In this document: positions 49,985-61,360 of the stretch, piece after piece
Layout: each line of letters begins with the position of its first letter
How positions within the stretch are numbered: the stretch's first letter is position 1
Assembly: GCF_020382885.2 (NCBI RefSeq)
Contig: NC_058493.1
Location: 27,286,999 to 27,350,998 of the forward strand
DNA from: Scatophagus argus
Taxonomy: Eukaryota > Chordata > Actinopteri > Scatophagidae
Reading direction: 5' to 3'
DNA: 64,000 bases
Program-made: the position numbers and the translations under genes
Notes under the pieces: model-generated
Seen by the model: the letters and a program-made list of their open reading frames with translations, nothing else
Databases searched by the model: none
What the model was told of the DNA's origin: nothing

Positions 49985-50430
49985 GGGAAACCACTCAACC
50001 AGCTCATCCGGACAAGACTCGGCTGTATGTCTGCATCTCAGGGAAAAGGGGTACACCTTTGAGGACTCTAATGTTCACATTTTGGACAAAGAGGATGGAT
50101 GGTTTGAGAGAGGTGTGAACGAGGCCATCTACATCCAGACAGAACATCCATCTCTGAACAGAGGTGGTGGCTTATGACACCAACTTTCAGGCACCTGTAG
50201 TGCAGCTTTGAGATCCTTAACCCCCATTTACACCCCCCTCATGTGACCATAACGACTCACATGATGGCAAGAAGTGTCAACGACCCTCAAGACCACCTCC
50301 GAGGTGACGACCCCACCAGAGGTTAAATGGATTTTCCCCTTCAGTCTCAGAACTGGAGAAGCCTTTCGGATGAGAAGCGAAACGTCTTCAGAAGCCTAAA
50401 GACATCCGGTTGCCTTCGCTTCGAACGCTT
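49985..50430 (+). mobile_element. Penelope-like retroelement remnant
   Basis: The frame through 50030-50177 reads HLREKGYTFEDSNVHILDKE, then WFERGVNEAIYIQTEHPSLN and RGGGL. These words are typical of the GIY-YIG endonuclease part of Penelope-like elements in fish. It is followed by GGATGAGAAGCGAAACGTCTTC, another common mark of this family's 3' end. Only the C-terminal part remains. Confidence 0.65.
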
Positions 50431-51591
50431 CAGCTAGCAAGCTTGTTTGTGGTTAGCTAAATTTGGAAATGCCTTTTAACACCACCAAGTACTAAGAATG
50501 AATTTTTTGTTGTTAGTGATTGTGGGACTGATTTCTTTCTGTTTTTCCATCACTTGCTACACACATTAAAATGTTAAAATTAAAACACTCTCGGGGTTGT
50601 TCTTCATCACATACTCATGAAACGTTCATTCTGAAACTGAGCCAAGAAAGCCAAGAAGAGATGCTGCTTTGTTGTGAGTAAAAGTCAGCTCAAAATAAAT
50701 ACAAGTCGCTTTATTAACTTTGGTAACTTCAACTTTAAATAACTTCTGTAAGCTAGCTTTAGCTCGTCTGTTAGTCTGTCTGCTGAGTGATACCACCTGT
50801 TAATACTTCAGTTCAGAAACAGTCAAATAGTTTTCTTCTCCCAGTGCTGCTATGGTTTTTGTAAATTCCTGTTATATTAGCTGTAATGTAACAACATTAT
50901 TTCTTCCTGCAGGCCTTACTGGAAGCCTGTGCTTTTATAGCTGCTGATTAATGTGACAAATTTGTTGTTTTTCTGTTTTTTATTTTTTTTATTTTTTGCA
51001 TTAGTAGGAGAATCATCACGCATTACAAAATTTCATTAGAGGCTACTACACTTATTAGGTATTTAGACTAACCTAAAACGCATGTTTAATGTTCTGATCA
51101 GTTGTCCTGAATATCCTCATTTTAAACCACATGCAGCAATGAGTGCAGATTAGTTGTTTTTCTTCTTTTTGTTTACAACAACAACAAAAAACTGAGCAAA
51201 CTAATGGAAATGTGCTTTATTTTTTTTTAAACAGAGCAAGCTAAACCGTCTCCTGTCTGTCTAATTTTTATAGCACTTACAAAGGGGGTTCATAACTTTA
51301 CTGAGCTGATCCAGGACCTCCAAGTCTGAAAGGTTGCCACAGTTTGTCACTGTTTACAGGTAACATTTCAGAAAAGAAAATCACACTTTATATATTCTCA
51401 TTTTATCAAGTTTGATATTTGCAAAGTTATTCCACACTTTATAACTCATTGCACTTTATAACTCATTCTGAGTAACAATCCGTTTACATGTGTTTACACT
51501 GTGGCTCTTTAGTCTCTTGTTTTATACACACAGTCAATCTGTTTGACCTGCTTTCTCTGCACTCTGTTGTACTTTATGTAGCATATGCTAG

Positions 51592-51597
51592 TTTATT
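51592..51597 (-). terminator. Candidate polyadenylation signal of the lectin gene
   Basis: TTTATT on the + strand reads AATAAA on the minus strand about 310 bases after the lectin stop. Confidence 0.4.
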
Positions 51598-51689
51598 TAG
51601 TATATGTTTAGTCTATTTTTCCCACTAACAGTTAGGCCTTGTTTGGTTGTTTACTTTCTGACTAACCTACACTGCTGTAATGGGCTACT

Positions 51690-51752
51690 GGATGCTTGAA
51701 TTTCCCTCAGGATCAGTAAAGTATCTATCTATCTATCTATCTAGTTTTATAT
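51690..51752 (+). repeat. Retroposon tail ending in (TATC)n
   Basis: TTGAATTTCCCTCAGGATCAGTAAAG followed by (TATC)n matches the common 3' tail of fish LINE/SINE families. A related tail lies in the opposite direction at 61655-61720. It would fall within the 3' UTR of the lectin gene. Confidence 0.6.
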
Positions 51753-51905
51753 TCCGTTGTATTATATTATCATCTTCATGATATTAACATGTTTGGAGCC
51801 CGTTCACACAGTTGTAAATCTACCACCTGAAGAAGCCGAACAGCATGTGAACATTAACTCCACCTGGTTGTGACCACCCTGATGAAGATGAGGGTGCTGA
51901 TGCGA

Positions 51906-54900
51906 TTATGTTGTGCTGTAACACAGGAAGTTGAGTTTCTCCAAGCAGTCTATGGTCTCCAAACTGCCCGAGTCACTCTTGGACAAAGCTCCACAGTGCT
52001 GCCGCTCCAAGGGGCAGTGGGGCAGACCAGAGTACAACATGCTCGCCTTGTTCACCCACAGCCAACGACCGGCCAGGAAACGGAGGCCTGCCCACACCTG
52101 CAGAGAGGAAACAACTGATGAACCTCCACAGTGGAGCACAGATCTGCTGTCCACAAGCATTTTCCCAATAGGTTGCCATCACAAATGAGTTGTTGACATA
52201 AAAATTCTTTGTATTTTTAAGATTCAAACCATTAAGGGAGAAAAGCCATTTTATGTACATAAAATAGCTAGCAGTGAAGGGAGATGCTAATGAACTCGTA
52301 TGGAGTTTTTTAGCATGTGTGCTGGATGAGAAGCTGGTGGGTGGAGTATGAGTATGAACCCACCTTCTCGGTGTTGGCCTCCATGACCTTTCTCATTACG
52401 TAGCTGTGGTCTGTTCCAGGCTGCACGCTGACCAGTTCGTACTGCAGGGCTCTGCAGTGCTCCAGCGCCTCCTCCCAGGTCTTCTTCTCCTTCACCAGGA
52501 CCAGGTTGTCCCTGAAGCAGACGAAGGGAAACCGAGCTGAGCAGTTCTGGGTGGCCATCTCTTTGCTGAAAGAGGAGATGGAGACACAGTTGTTGTCGCT
52601 GTTGTTCCCTGGCTCACCCGATGCCCACTTCCTGTAATCCGACAACCCTCTGCTCCACTTCCACGTTTGTCCTGCAGAACGAGATGTTGGAAATTCAGCA
52701 AGAGCGAGGTGAAAGCCTGTCTCCTTGCCTTTTGGCAGAAAATCAGACAAAAACACATTCCGTTCATTAGTTTGTGAATACATAAAAAGTTTGTCTTATC
52801 TGTTAGTGAATTATTTTACAGATTTTGAAACTTTCTGAAGGGGGGGCTGCCAGGTATAATTTTGACTCCATGGCTACAACCTTGAGAGCTAAACAAAGAG
52901 GAATAAACAACAACACAGCAGGGGTTTTGCACCTTCTACACTTTTCAAGAAGGTAAAATAAGATTATTATTGCGTCCTCAGCTCCTTCCTGCACCCTGCA
53001 TGCGACAGTGTGGGCTGTTGTTTATACTCAGTTTTGTGAACGAGCTCCGAGCTTCCAAAGATTTTTGACTGTTGGGGTTGTATGACGGTTGCATGTGGCT
53101 GTTGCTCAACGTTTCGATGCGTTTCCTTGTCACAAAGACACAGAATCATAAGATCTGATCCCAGAGAGACTCCTGTGATCCTGAAGAGACAGACGTTCAA
53201 GCTATCTTTGTGACCCAACATCTTCAAGAAGAAAAGAAGTCACAGATGGATGTGTTTAGGGACTGAACATGTAAGAAGCTGTGTGTGTTTGTCTTTACCA
53301 TCTTTGTGCAGTCCTGTCCAGACTGGAAAGCCATTGTGTCGGACATCAGAGTCCAGGTTGAAGGAGTGTTTGATAGTCACTAGATCATCAAGCTGGTCCC
53401 TGCAGTACTGCTGAGCTTCAGACCACGTCTTTGGTTGTGGTATAAATGAGAATGAGTAGCGCGGATTGTTTTCTCTGTCCTTTTCACAGATGAAGAAGAA
53501 ATATTTTTCACAGCTGGCGCCATAAAACCTGTCAAGTGAAACATGAACAACAAATCCAAGTTGTCCTTTTGAGAAGAAAAATTGACTGTTGGTCGTCTTA
53601 TTGTCTTGTCGTCTTAAGTTTCTGACGCTTCAGCCTATCATATCATAAATCATACTTTATATTTTTGTCCCTTCTCTCCCATGTGGGGACTAAGTGAGCT
53701 CAGTGCACTGCAGCCTAAGAAAACACATGCAAATAGACAAAATATAAGCAAATTACCAATCTGACAACATGCGCAGCATTTAGAAACAGCATGCAAATAC
53801 TGAAACTCTGCAAGTCACACAGAACAAAGACCTCTTTACTACTCACTCTGAGCCAATCAGATTTAATAGGCAGCGGCCCGGAAACAAGCCCACTTCAAAC
53901 AAACGAACGGTCAAACAGTAACTTCTGACTTTAGCAGGCAACAGAGCGTTTATCGTCTCTAATAATTAGAAGCCGATTAAGAAAAGGTTTCAGAGCCTTA
54001 AAGTTGCAGTGCACTGATCTCCATCCCCTCCCGGCAGCCAACAGATTGTTTTGATTTCTGTACATTATGAAAATCTTCAATCAGGACCTCCAATAACTTT
54101 CTGTTACTGCACAGTAATATTAAATACACGTGAACTTAACATGCAAAAACACAAAGAAGAACAGCCTCTCGTTACCTGTCGTTGTATGAACTGATGAAGG
54201 CACAGCTTTCACCGTCGCCTGGCTCGTCTTGGGCCCAGCGGTTTATAAAGTTGTTCCATCCATCAGACCAAAGCCAGTTGGAGGATGTGGAGAAGTTGGC
54301 TGGCCGGTGCAGGCCGATCCATGCAAAATACTCATTCATGTTCATAAGCTCTGTGTCTGACTGTGTGTAGATGGTGGCTAAGTCAGTGTAGTACCTGTTG
54401 CTGCCAAAAAAAAAAATATAATAATAATAATTTTATTTGCAAAGTGATCAGTCAGATCACAAGCAGCTGAGGATGTTTTGCCCAGTGCTGATTAACACTG
54501 AGCACAAAGCACAGTGGATGGGATTGGCAGATAGTCGAACACAAAGCAAAGCACCGGACAAACCGAATCTCTGCCCTCACAAAGTCAGTACGGTTCATCC
54601 TCAGGGGGACATGACACTAAACCATCCATCCATCCACCCATCCATCCATCCACCCATCCATCCATCCATCCATCCAGCCATCCATCCATCCATCGTTGAA
54701 ATATTTCACTCAGAACCACAAACGTCGATCTCATGGATCTGCGAGAGGGAAACTCTGTCTGTTGAATGTCTGTTAAACCCACAGTGTAGGCTTTTTACAT
54801 ATAAACGAACGTGTGTTACATTGAAGCCCACGTCAAACCAGTTCACAGGATGCTGATTCAGCCCATTGCTGCCAGGTGAACCTCCCTTTATTTCACAGCA

Positions 54901-55217
54901 TAACGGAGTTTTAATATTTGGACTTCAGGTTGGTTTTACGGAGCTGAGGGATGAGGGAACGACAAAGTCGGCCTCCTCGTCATCTCACCGTACTTTCCAC
55001 TGCACTTTTAACTTCTAAGAGCTGTTGATGATAATGTAAATATAAAAAGTAAACCCCACCTCCTGCAGATGCTTTGAGCTTTCTTCCAGGTGCGCTGATT
55101 GGCGAAGTACCTGTAGTCTTTCCTCACCACGGATTCGAGTCCCGACGCACAGCTGCTGAGGAGGAGGAGGAGGAGAAGGAGTCCTGAGAGGCCCTGCTGC
55201 ATCATCGTCATCTTCAT
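51906..55217 (-). CDS. Secreted protein with three C-type lectin-like domains
   Basis: Five exons join in phase to 368 aa: 55217-55060, 54394-54176, 53528-53299, 52671-52364 and 52097-51906. The start is ATG 55217, followed by a signal peptide (residues 1-26; [20 protein letters not shown]). Domain 1 is about residues 30-135 ([45 protein letters not shown]). Domain 2 is about 140-250 ([35 protein letters not shown]). Domain 3 is about 255-366 ([33 protein letters not shown]). The chain stops right after domain 3, with no membrane segment, so it should be secreted. Domains 1 and 2 have EPG where sugar-binding domains have EPN or QPD, and domain 3 has neither; sugar binding is therefore doubtful. 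It resembles the multi-CTLD 'macrophage mannose receptor-like' proteins often seen in fish. Family name and ligand unknown. Confidence 0.88.
54428..55059. repeat. Lectin intron with (CATC)n array
   Basis: The intron between the first two lectin exons. At 54624-54695 it holds a run of CATC units with CACC variants. Open frames across it are repeat artefacts. Confidence 0.85.
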
Positions 55218-55259
55218 CAGGTTTCTGTTGCACAGAGAACGTGATACTGAACCATGCCA

Positions 55260-56560
55260 TGTTGTTGCATGTACTGAGAATAAATCATTTTTTAAATTTT
55301 TCGGCAGATGAAATCATTTTGATAGCAGATTTAAGACCGCAGCACGTTTGCGAATATTGTGATTCTGACCTCTTCAGTTCATTCACATCACAACAGCTGT
55401 CTCATGACACTTTCAGTTAGAGCGGGTCTCCACCAAACTCTTTAATGTGATTGTTAGAGACCCAACAAAACCATTCTTGTGAAAAGACCATAAAGACGCC
55501 AATCAACCGAAAGCTTAGTTATCAGTGGACTGAGTGACAGTCCGAGTCTTTTTGTCCTCACCTGTCTTCACCTGCCCTCACGCCTTGTTTTGCTGTCTCT
55601 TGTGCCGCGCTGCAGGAGCCTCCAGCATCCAGCTGAACTTCTCAGGCGGCTCTGCGTGTCAGAGCAATCATTTGACTTGCAGACACCCTTAAATCAACAA
55701 GTCAGCTGCCTCCCCGCAAACCATTTGACTGTTGGCAAATGAAGTGAGATTTACTGACCGACTGGAAAAAATCACACCAGGAAGCGTGTGAGGGCAAATA
55801 AAACAAAGCTCCATCTGCGTACTGCTCCGTCACATCAGGACATCTGAGCGGGGAAAGTCAAAGGTTCGGTCGCTGCTCTGCGTCCTGACACACCCAACTT
55901 TGTGTAACCTTAAAACAAAACAATAAAACATGTTTATGATCACATTCACTTCCAGGAGGTCAGCAGGGTTAAACAGACAGTGTGTAAAAAACAAACAAAC
56001 AAACAAAAAACTATGTGCAAATAATACTGAGACAATAAAATACTGTAACGTCCAGCCCGACGTGTAAGAACGATGAGAGTTGTTCAACAAACCTTCATTT
56101 ATTGTAGAACAGTCGGTTACTGTCGGTCGTAACCACGCCAAAAAAACAATCAAGGTGTCCCACAAAACAACAACAACTCTCCCAGTCGCTCCCCGCTCAG
56201 TCTCTCCTCTCCCGGCACCTTCTCTCTCTCCCAGCTCCCCCGCCCTCTCGCTCTCACATCCAACCACACATGCATTCACAGACCGTAGGAAACTATAAAA
56301 CTCCTAGCTCTCAACTCTAACTAATCTGACTCTAACATTAACATCAACTCTAACAACATTAACAGCACTGAACATTCTTGCAGGGACGTTACAATACAAT
56401 CCGCAAAGTCCAGCTTGTGGGGCAACACCTGACGACTCAATAAAACACTCCACAGCAGTTTGTATTAAAGTTATTGTCACAATTTTAAAAAAACATTGAA
56501 GAGAACGTTAGAAAAATGTAGTCGACCCAACACTCGCTGGACTTGATCATGTACATGAAA
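55260..56560. other. Intergenic stretch between foxr1 and the lectin gene
   Basis: No exon seen. A reversed L2-like LINE tail lies at 55376-55500 (TCTCATGACACTTTCAGTTAG), matching the tail fragment at 16362. The rest is unassigned. Confidence 0.5.
55376..55500 (-). mobile_element. LINE (L2-like) 3' tail fragment
   Basis: CATGACACTTTCAGTTAGAG and CCACCAAACTCTTTAATG match the fragment at 16362-16460 in the same orientation. Only the tail region is left. Confidence 0.55.
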
Positions 56561-56566
56561 AATGCA

Positions 56567-56572
56567 TTTATT
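56567..56572 (-). terminator. Polyadenylation signal of foxr1
   Basis: AATAAA on the minus strand about 200 bases after the foxr1 stop. Confidence 0.5.
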
Positions 56573-56772
56573 TCTGATATATATATATATATATATAACT
56601 GATATCATTGTGCAAACATCTTCACCTGACTGCACTTTTAGGGATCTCCAAATATTTACAAGAATTCAATTTAATACCTTCATAAATGACATGCAGCATG
56701 ACAGAAGAAACTTTTTACACATTGTGTTTTATTGTGCATCGCTTTAAACTCTGAGAGCTTTTCCAACTGCAG

Positions 56773-59700
56773 TCACAGTGCAAGCAGAGTCCGTATGACA
56801 TCTGGAACAAAAAGAAAACGGTCATCAGCAACTCGCCTGATCAGGATTTAAAGTATTTTACTAAAATCTGATAACACTGTGCAAATATCAGAGCAGCAAT
56901 ATTTACAAACCCCAGCAGGTATCAGAGCATCCTGTAGCAATCTTAGATTTGAATTAATAATCAGTACCATCCAATCACTGAATTCATCCCCTCAAAATTC
57001 AGCTAACAGCAACAAGCTGCTGCAGCAGTGAGAGCTGAGGTCACACGTTGTGGTGGTTAGTTTGGCCCATAAAGGATGGAAAAGTTGGGTTTGGGTCGGC
57101 AAAAGGTTTTGAACCTCTGTTCTGTCTGCTTCACCTGGGTGGGACATGCTCCTCTCCAGCTGCTTAAAGGTTTCTCCAGACAGGGTTCGGATCTCGTCCT
57201 TTAGGCGGCGTTGGCCATCGGGAGTCAGGTGCCAAAAGCACGACTTCCTCTTGCCATCTCTGCACAGCTGGTTGCAGGTTTTGCGGAAGCTGCTGTTGAA
57301 GCACAGGTTGTGCCGGATGGTGTTCTTCCAGCCGTCTGGAGCCGTCTGAAAGAAGGGGAAGTTCTCCCTGGGAACAGACGGGAGAAACCCGAGACACCTT
57401 TAGTCTTCTCGTGACCCGTTGTCTTTCGAGCAAACTGATTAAATTCTGACCTGGTGAAGTGGTAAATCTGCTGGACCTTGAGGCTCCCAGTAAGGCTGTT
57501 CTTGAGCGCCAAAGCGATGAGGATGCAGTAGTTCACTGGTGGACGAGGCCAGCATCCGGGCTTCAGGGTCTTATTGTCCTGCAAGCGATTAACACAGAAT
57601 CCCATCCAAACTTACAGAGAAGCTGACTGTAACAATCAAAAGGTTTTAAAAGGTGTTAAGTTTAAAACTCTATGGGTTCTGCTTCATCAGGCCTGTCTGG
57701 GTGCAGACAGAGCTGACTGACGGTGCTCACAACATCCCACGACTGTCACCACAGTTTGATCCAAATGTTGCTTAATGCCAATTGGTGCACAGAAGCAGCT
57801 GATGTTACCTTTTATCAACAGAGCCCCACCCACTGCCAACCACGGACGGAAACGAGCAGATAAACACACACATGCACACAAACTGAAATCTCCTTCATGA
57901 AATAACAGCTTGCCCCAACTTTGGCAGGTAACTTTGATAACCTCACAGTGAGAAGATAAAACAGGTGTCAACGGCCTTTAAAGACCACATCCCGCTGGAG
58001 GAACCCGGTCCTCAGTGTTCTCACCCGGGACGTCGTGGTCCTTCCCTTGCGTCTGTTCTTGGCTGGTCGACAGGAGATGTCATCTGTCTTGAGCTAATGG
58101 TCAAAGATGGTGAGATTACATCGGTAATCAGTAACACCTGTACTGGTGTCTGTGGCACCTGTACATTAATATATGAATTATTTACTTGTACTTTTGATAC
58201 TTAAGCACATTTGACAAGAATGCAGTGTGTGCTGCACCATGTACTGAGCGGAGGAGGAGACCGAGTGCAGCAGTTCCTCCTGGAGAGGAGCATCATGGGA
58301 GGCGAACGCGTGGAGCTTTGTGGCGAGTTGACGCTGCGTCTCCTCAGGGTCCAGCAGGGCTGTTTGGTTTTCCTCAGCAGGTTCAGAGAGACTCTGCAGA
58401 TCTGCTGCGTTTTCTCCGTACTGGATCGGGCAGGCGATGTTGGGATTCACCAGCAGCCACAGGTTTGGCTTCACAAACGTGTCTGATGGACAGAAAAGTC
58501 ACAACAGACAGCAGACTGATCCACAGACAGACAGCAGACTGATCCACAGACAGCAGACTGATCCACAGACAGACAGCAGACTGATCCACAGACAGCAGAC
58601 TGATCCACAGACAGACAGCAGACTGATCCACAGACAGCAGACTGATCCACAGACAGACAGGGGACTGATCCACAGACAGCAGACTGATCCACAGACAGAC
58701 AGGAGACTGATCCACAGACAGACAGCAGACTGATCCACAGACAGACAGGAGACTGATCCACAGACAGACAGCGGACTGATCCACAGACAGACAGCGGACT
58801 GATCCACAGACAGACAGGGGACTGATCCACAGACAGCAGACTGATCCACAGACAGCAGACTGATCCACAGACAGGAGACTGATCCACAGACAGACAGGAG
58901 ACTGATCCACAGACAGCAGACTGATCCACAGACAGACAGCAGACTGATCCACAGACAGCAGACTGATCCACAGACAGACAGCAGACTGATCCACAGACAG
59001 CAGACTGATCCACAGACAGACAGGAGACTGATCCACAGACAGACAGCAGACTGATCCACAGACAGACAGGAGACTGATCCACAGACAGACAGCGGACTGA
59101 TCCACAGACAGACAGCGGACTGATCCACAGACAGACAGGGGACTGATCCACAGACAGCAGACTGATCCACAGACAGCAGACTGATCCACAGACAGCAGAC
59201 TGATCCACAGACAGACAGGAGACTGATCCACAGACAGCAGACTGATCCACAGACAGACAGGGGACTGATCCACAGACAGACAGCAGACCGATCCACAGAC
59301 AGACAGGGGACTGATCCACAGACAGCAGACTGATCCACAGACAGCAGACTGATCCACAGACAGACAGCAGACTTTCTCACCTTCATGTCATAGACTTATG
59401 GTTTCTTCCCCTCAGCTCACCTGACGTTTTATCGTACCAAATGAAGTCATCTTTTCTTCTTGAGGCTCTCACAGAAGGCCTCTGGACCACATATTGATCA
59501 TTCAGTTTGTCATCTGTCAGTCACAGAATACGTTCACACACAAGATTACACAAATACATTTTGCACTTGAAATCAATTGATTTGACTTTCAGATTCCATT
59601 CATTGATTCTAATTGATACAAAATGTTGAGTGGAACCTCTAAATGTCCAAGTTTCTCTCGTGATAATGTCTTTCAACTGCTTCCTGTGCTGTCTCGAGTG

Positions 59701-59887
59701 AATGACAGTGAATGCAAATCATCCTACAGTGAAGCCAAACACTAAAGAGCGAAGGAAAACCGTCACCGTGGTAAAACTGGTCTGTGGTCGTCGCCAGTTT
59801 CAGCTCCTTGTCCATGTCCCAGTCCGTCAGGCCCACAGAGCAGTGCAGGTCAAAGAGTCGAGCTTTGGTTCTCAGCTGTAAGGTCAT
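56773..59887 (-). CDS. foxr1: Forkhead box protein R1
   Basis: A nuclear DNA-binding transcription factor of the FOXR class; in fish foxr1 is reported from ovary and is tied to egg quality. Eight exon pieces reduce to seven introns-free joins: 59887-59767, 59513-59421, 58482-58186, 58083-58025, 57578-57451, 57367-57135 and 56801-56773, all GT-AG and in phase, 960 bases, 319 aa. The N-terminal half has KPNLWLLVNPNIACPIQ, close to the PNLWMWVNPN motif of FOXR1. The forkhead domain runs from about residue 198 to 285: WPRPPVNYCILIALALKN, VQQIYHFTRENFPFF, APDGWKNTIRHNLCFNSSF and SCFWHLTPDGQRR. The recognition-helix block NTIRHNLCF is intact. The C-terminus is short (DVIRTLLAL). The intron between exons 2 and 3 is almost wholly a minisatellite. 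The weakest calls are the donor at 58186 and the last exon. Confidence 0.92.
58509..59370. repeat. Minisatellite of 19- and 23-base units in foxr1 intron
   Basis: About 40 units mix ACTGATCCACAGACAGCAG (19) with a 23-base form that has one more GACA. Units differ at the GCAG/GGAG/GCGG/GGGG position. The order of variants near 58700-58865 recurs about 321 bases later at 59020-59186, so a block has duplicated. It begins about 26 bases from the acceptor of foxr1 exon 3. Long antisense frames across it are artefacts of the repeat. Confidence 0.97.
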
Positions 59888-60401
59888 GGTTTGACGCTCT
59901 CTGTCAGTTGTTCAGGGTCTCTCTGATAAGAGCAGGTCGACTGACAGCTGCAGCTCAACCGCCTGATTGGCTTGATTGAGTTCAGCCTGTGCAGAATCAG
60001 GTGTGTGTACCTGCTGCTAAATTTCAAACAAATCAGAATTTTTCTTCCATAAATCACTAATTAAGTAATAAGCCTGAATTATATTTAGTTTGATTGTGAT
60101 TTTTCTATCTTACGGATCATCACTCACCTGTTTGATTGGTCTGCCTCCTCCAGGTGAAGCCTCTGGCTGCTCTTTGGATCCACATGTTTTATAATCACTT
60201 GTTTCAGAAATGTTGTCATTGTAATCTGCATTTACAGCAGTTTGATGTAAAAAACTGCAATGTGAGCCTTGTTGGTTTTGTGCTTCCAGCTCACTGACAT
60301 TTGTTTTTTGTTTTTTGCTGAAGCGTCACCTGCAAACACAGCAAGCCTGCCTTGCATGAGTTCACCGACCGTCTCCACACCTTTTAGTGCAGTTTAGTCC
60401 G
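59888..60401. other. Short intergenic stretch between atp6v0d1 and foxr1
   Basis: Holds the presumed foxr1 promoter and the end of atp6v0d1. No TATA box is obvious close to the foxr1 ATG. No other gene seen. Confidence 0.45.
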
Positions 60402-60407
60402 TTTAAT
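60402..60407 (-). terminator. Candidate polyadenylation signal of atp6v0d1
   Basis: ATTAAA on the minus strand, about 950 bases after the atp6v0d1 stop; no AATAAA was seen nearer. The long 3' UTR is an inference. Confidence 0.3.
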
Positions 60408-61360
60408 TTTTTTTCTCCACATTTACAATACACGTTTCACAAGTAAGAAACTGATCAAAACAGCAAATCAATTTTTACAGCATGAAAAAACGAAATCATA
60501 TATAGTCATTTTTAAATATCTCTATATATACTTTAAACATTTAGTCTGTCATGTACTTGACTACATTTTGCGTCATTCCAGTACGTTCATTTACAGAAAG
60601 GTGAGAGTTCACACAGGAACAAGAAGCTCCCGTTCAGCAGGTGCGTTTTTTAATATCGAACAGCAATCTAGTTAAGACAGCAAATCAGGAAGGGCTCACA
60701 CATTTCACTCGTTAGTTTTTAGGGGATTAAACCACAGTGATGACGAGACATGCAGGAAAAAAGCACTAAAACAGAAATAAATACAGGTGATATCGAACCT
60801 GGGGGAGCCTGACGCCGGAATGTTTTCATGTCTCAAGTTAACATTAACTTTCATCTCTTGACTGACTTTGGCAGGTGATGAACCCACAGTCAACTGAACC
60901 TGAATGCGTTTCATGTGCCTGCAGATTAACTTGATCTTGATCTGTTCTGGGAGTTCACAGCAAACTGAAGTGAAGCGTCAGCTGGCTGAAGTCCTGATGC
61001 ATTTCACCAGCCGGTGTGTCGAGGCGGACGGGGCGTGACGCTTAAAACAACACACCGAGTGACAGAAAGCTTAGACAGTGAGAACTTAAGTGTTTGAAAG
61101 TCAAATGAGTTGCCTCCTTCACCTGGTGAGTTGATTACATCAAGCACCACCCGCCTGTTGGATCAGTGTTCCAGTTCAAAACTGGCTGAGACTCCCATTA
61201 CAACAAAAATCTCGAGTGTTGGGAACCAATTTACACGTACGAGTGAAGGAGGGAGAACATTTAGCATCAAACCATCAGGACCTTTAACACTGAGGTGGGA
61301 CTGGACACACTGTTCAAGACATGAGACTGAATGAAATGATGGTGGGAAGAAGAAGATGGC

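Larger units (their letters stand above)
44900..51591. other. Intergenic region between lsp1 and the lectin gene
   Basis: I find no convincing exon in this 6.7 kb. It contains CTGT/CCAT-rich DNA (45835-45905), microsatellites, a SINE (46770-46925), an unnamed repeat-like block (47330-47700), a Penelope-like remnant (49985-50430) and a retroposon tail (51690-51752). By human gene order a troponin I gene (tnni2) would be expected here, and none is visible. Confidence 0.55.

Noticed and set aside
58383-59386. Three overlapping antisense frames of 280-320 codons rich in 'SVDQSAVCGS' type repeats
   Set aside because: They are made wholly by the minisatellite, in all three minus-strand frames at once, and overlap foxr1 exon 3. 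No real protein is implied.
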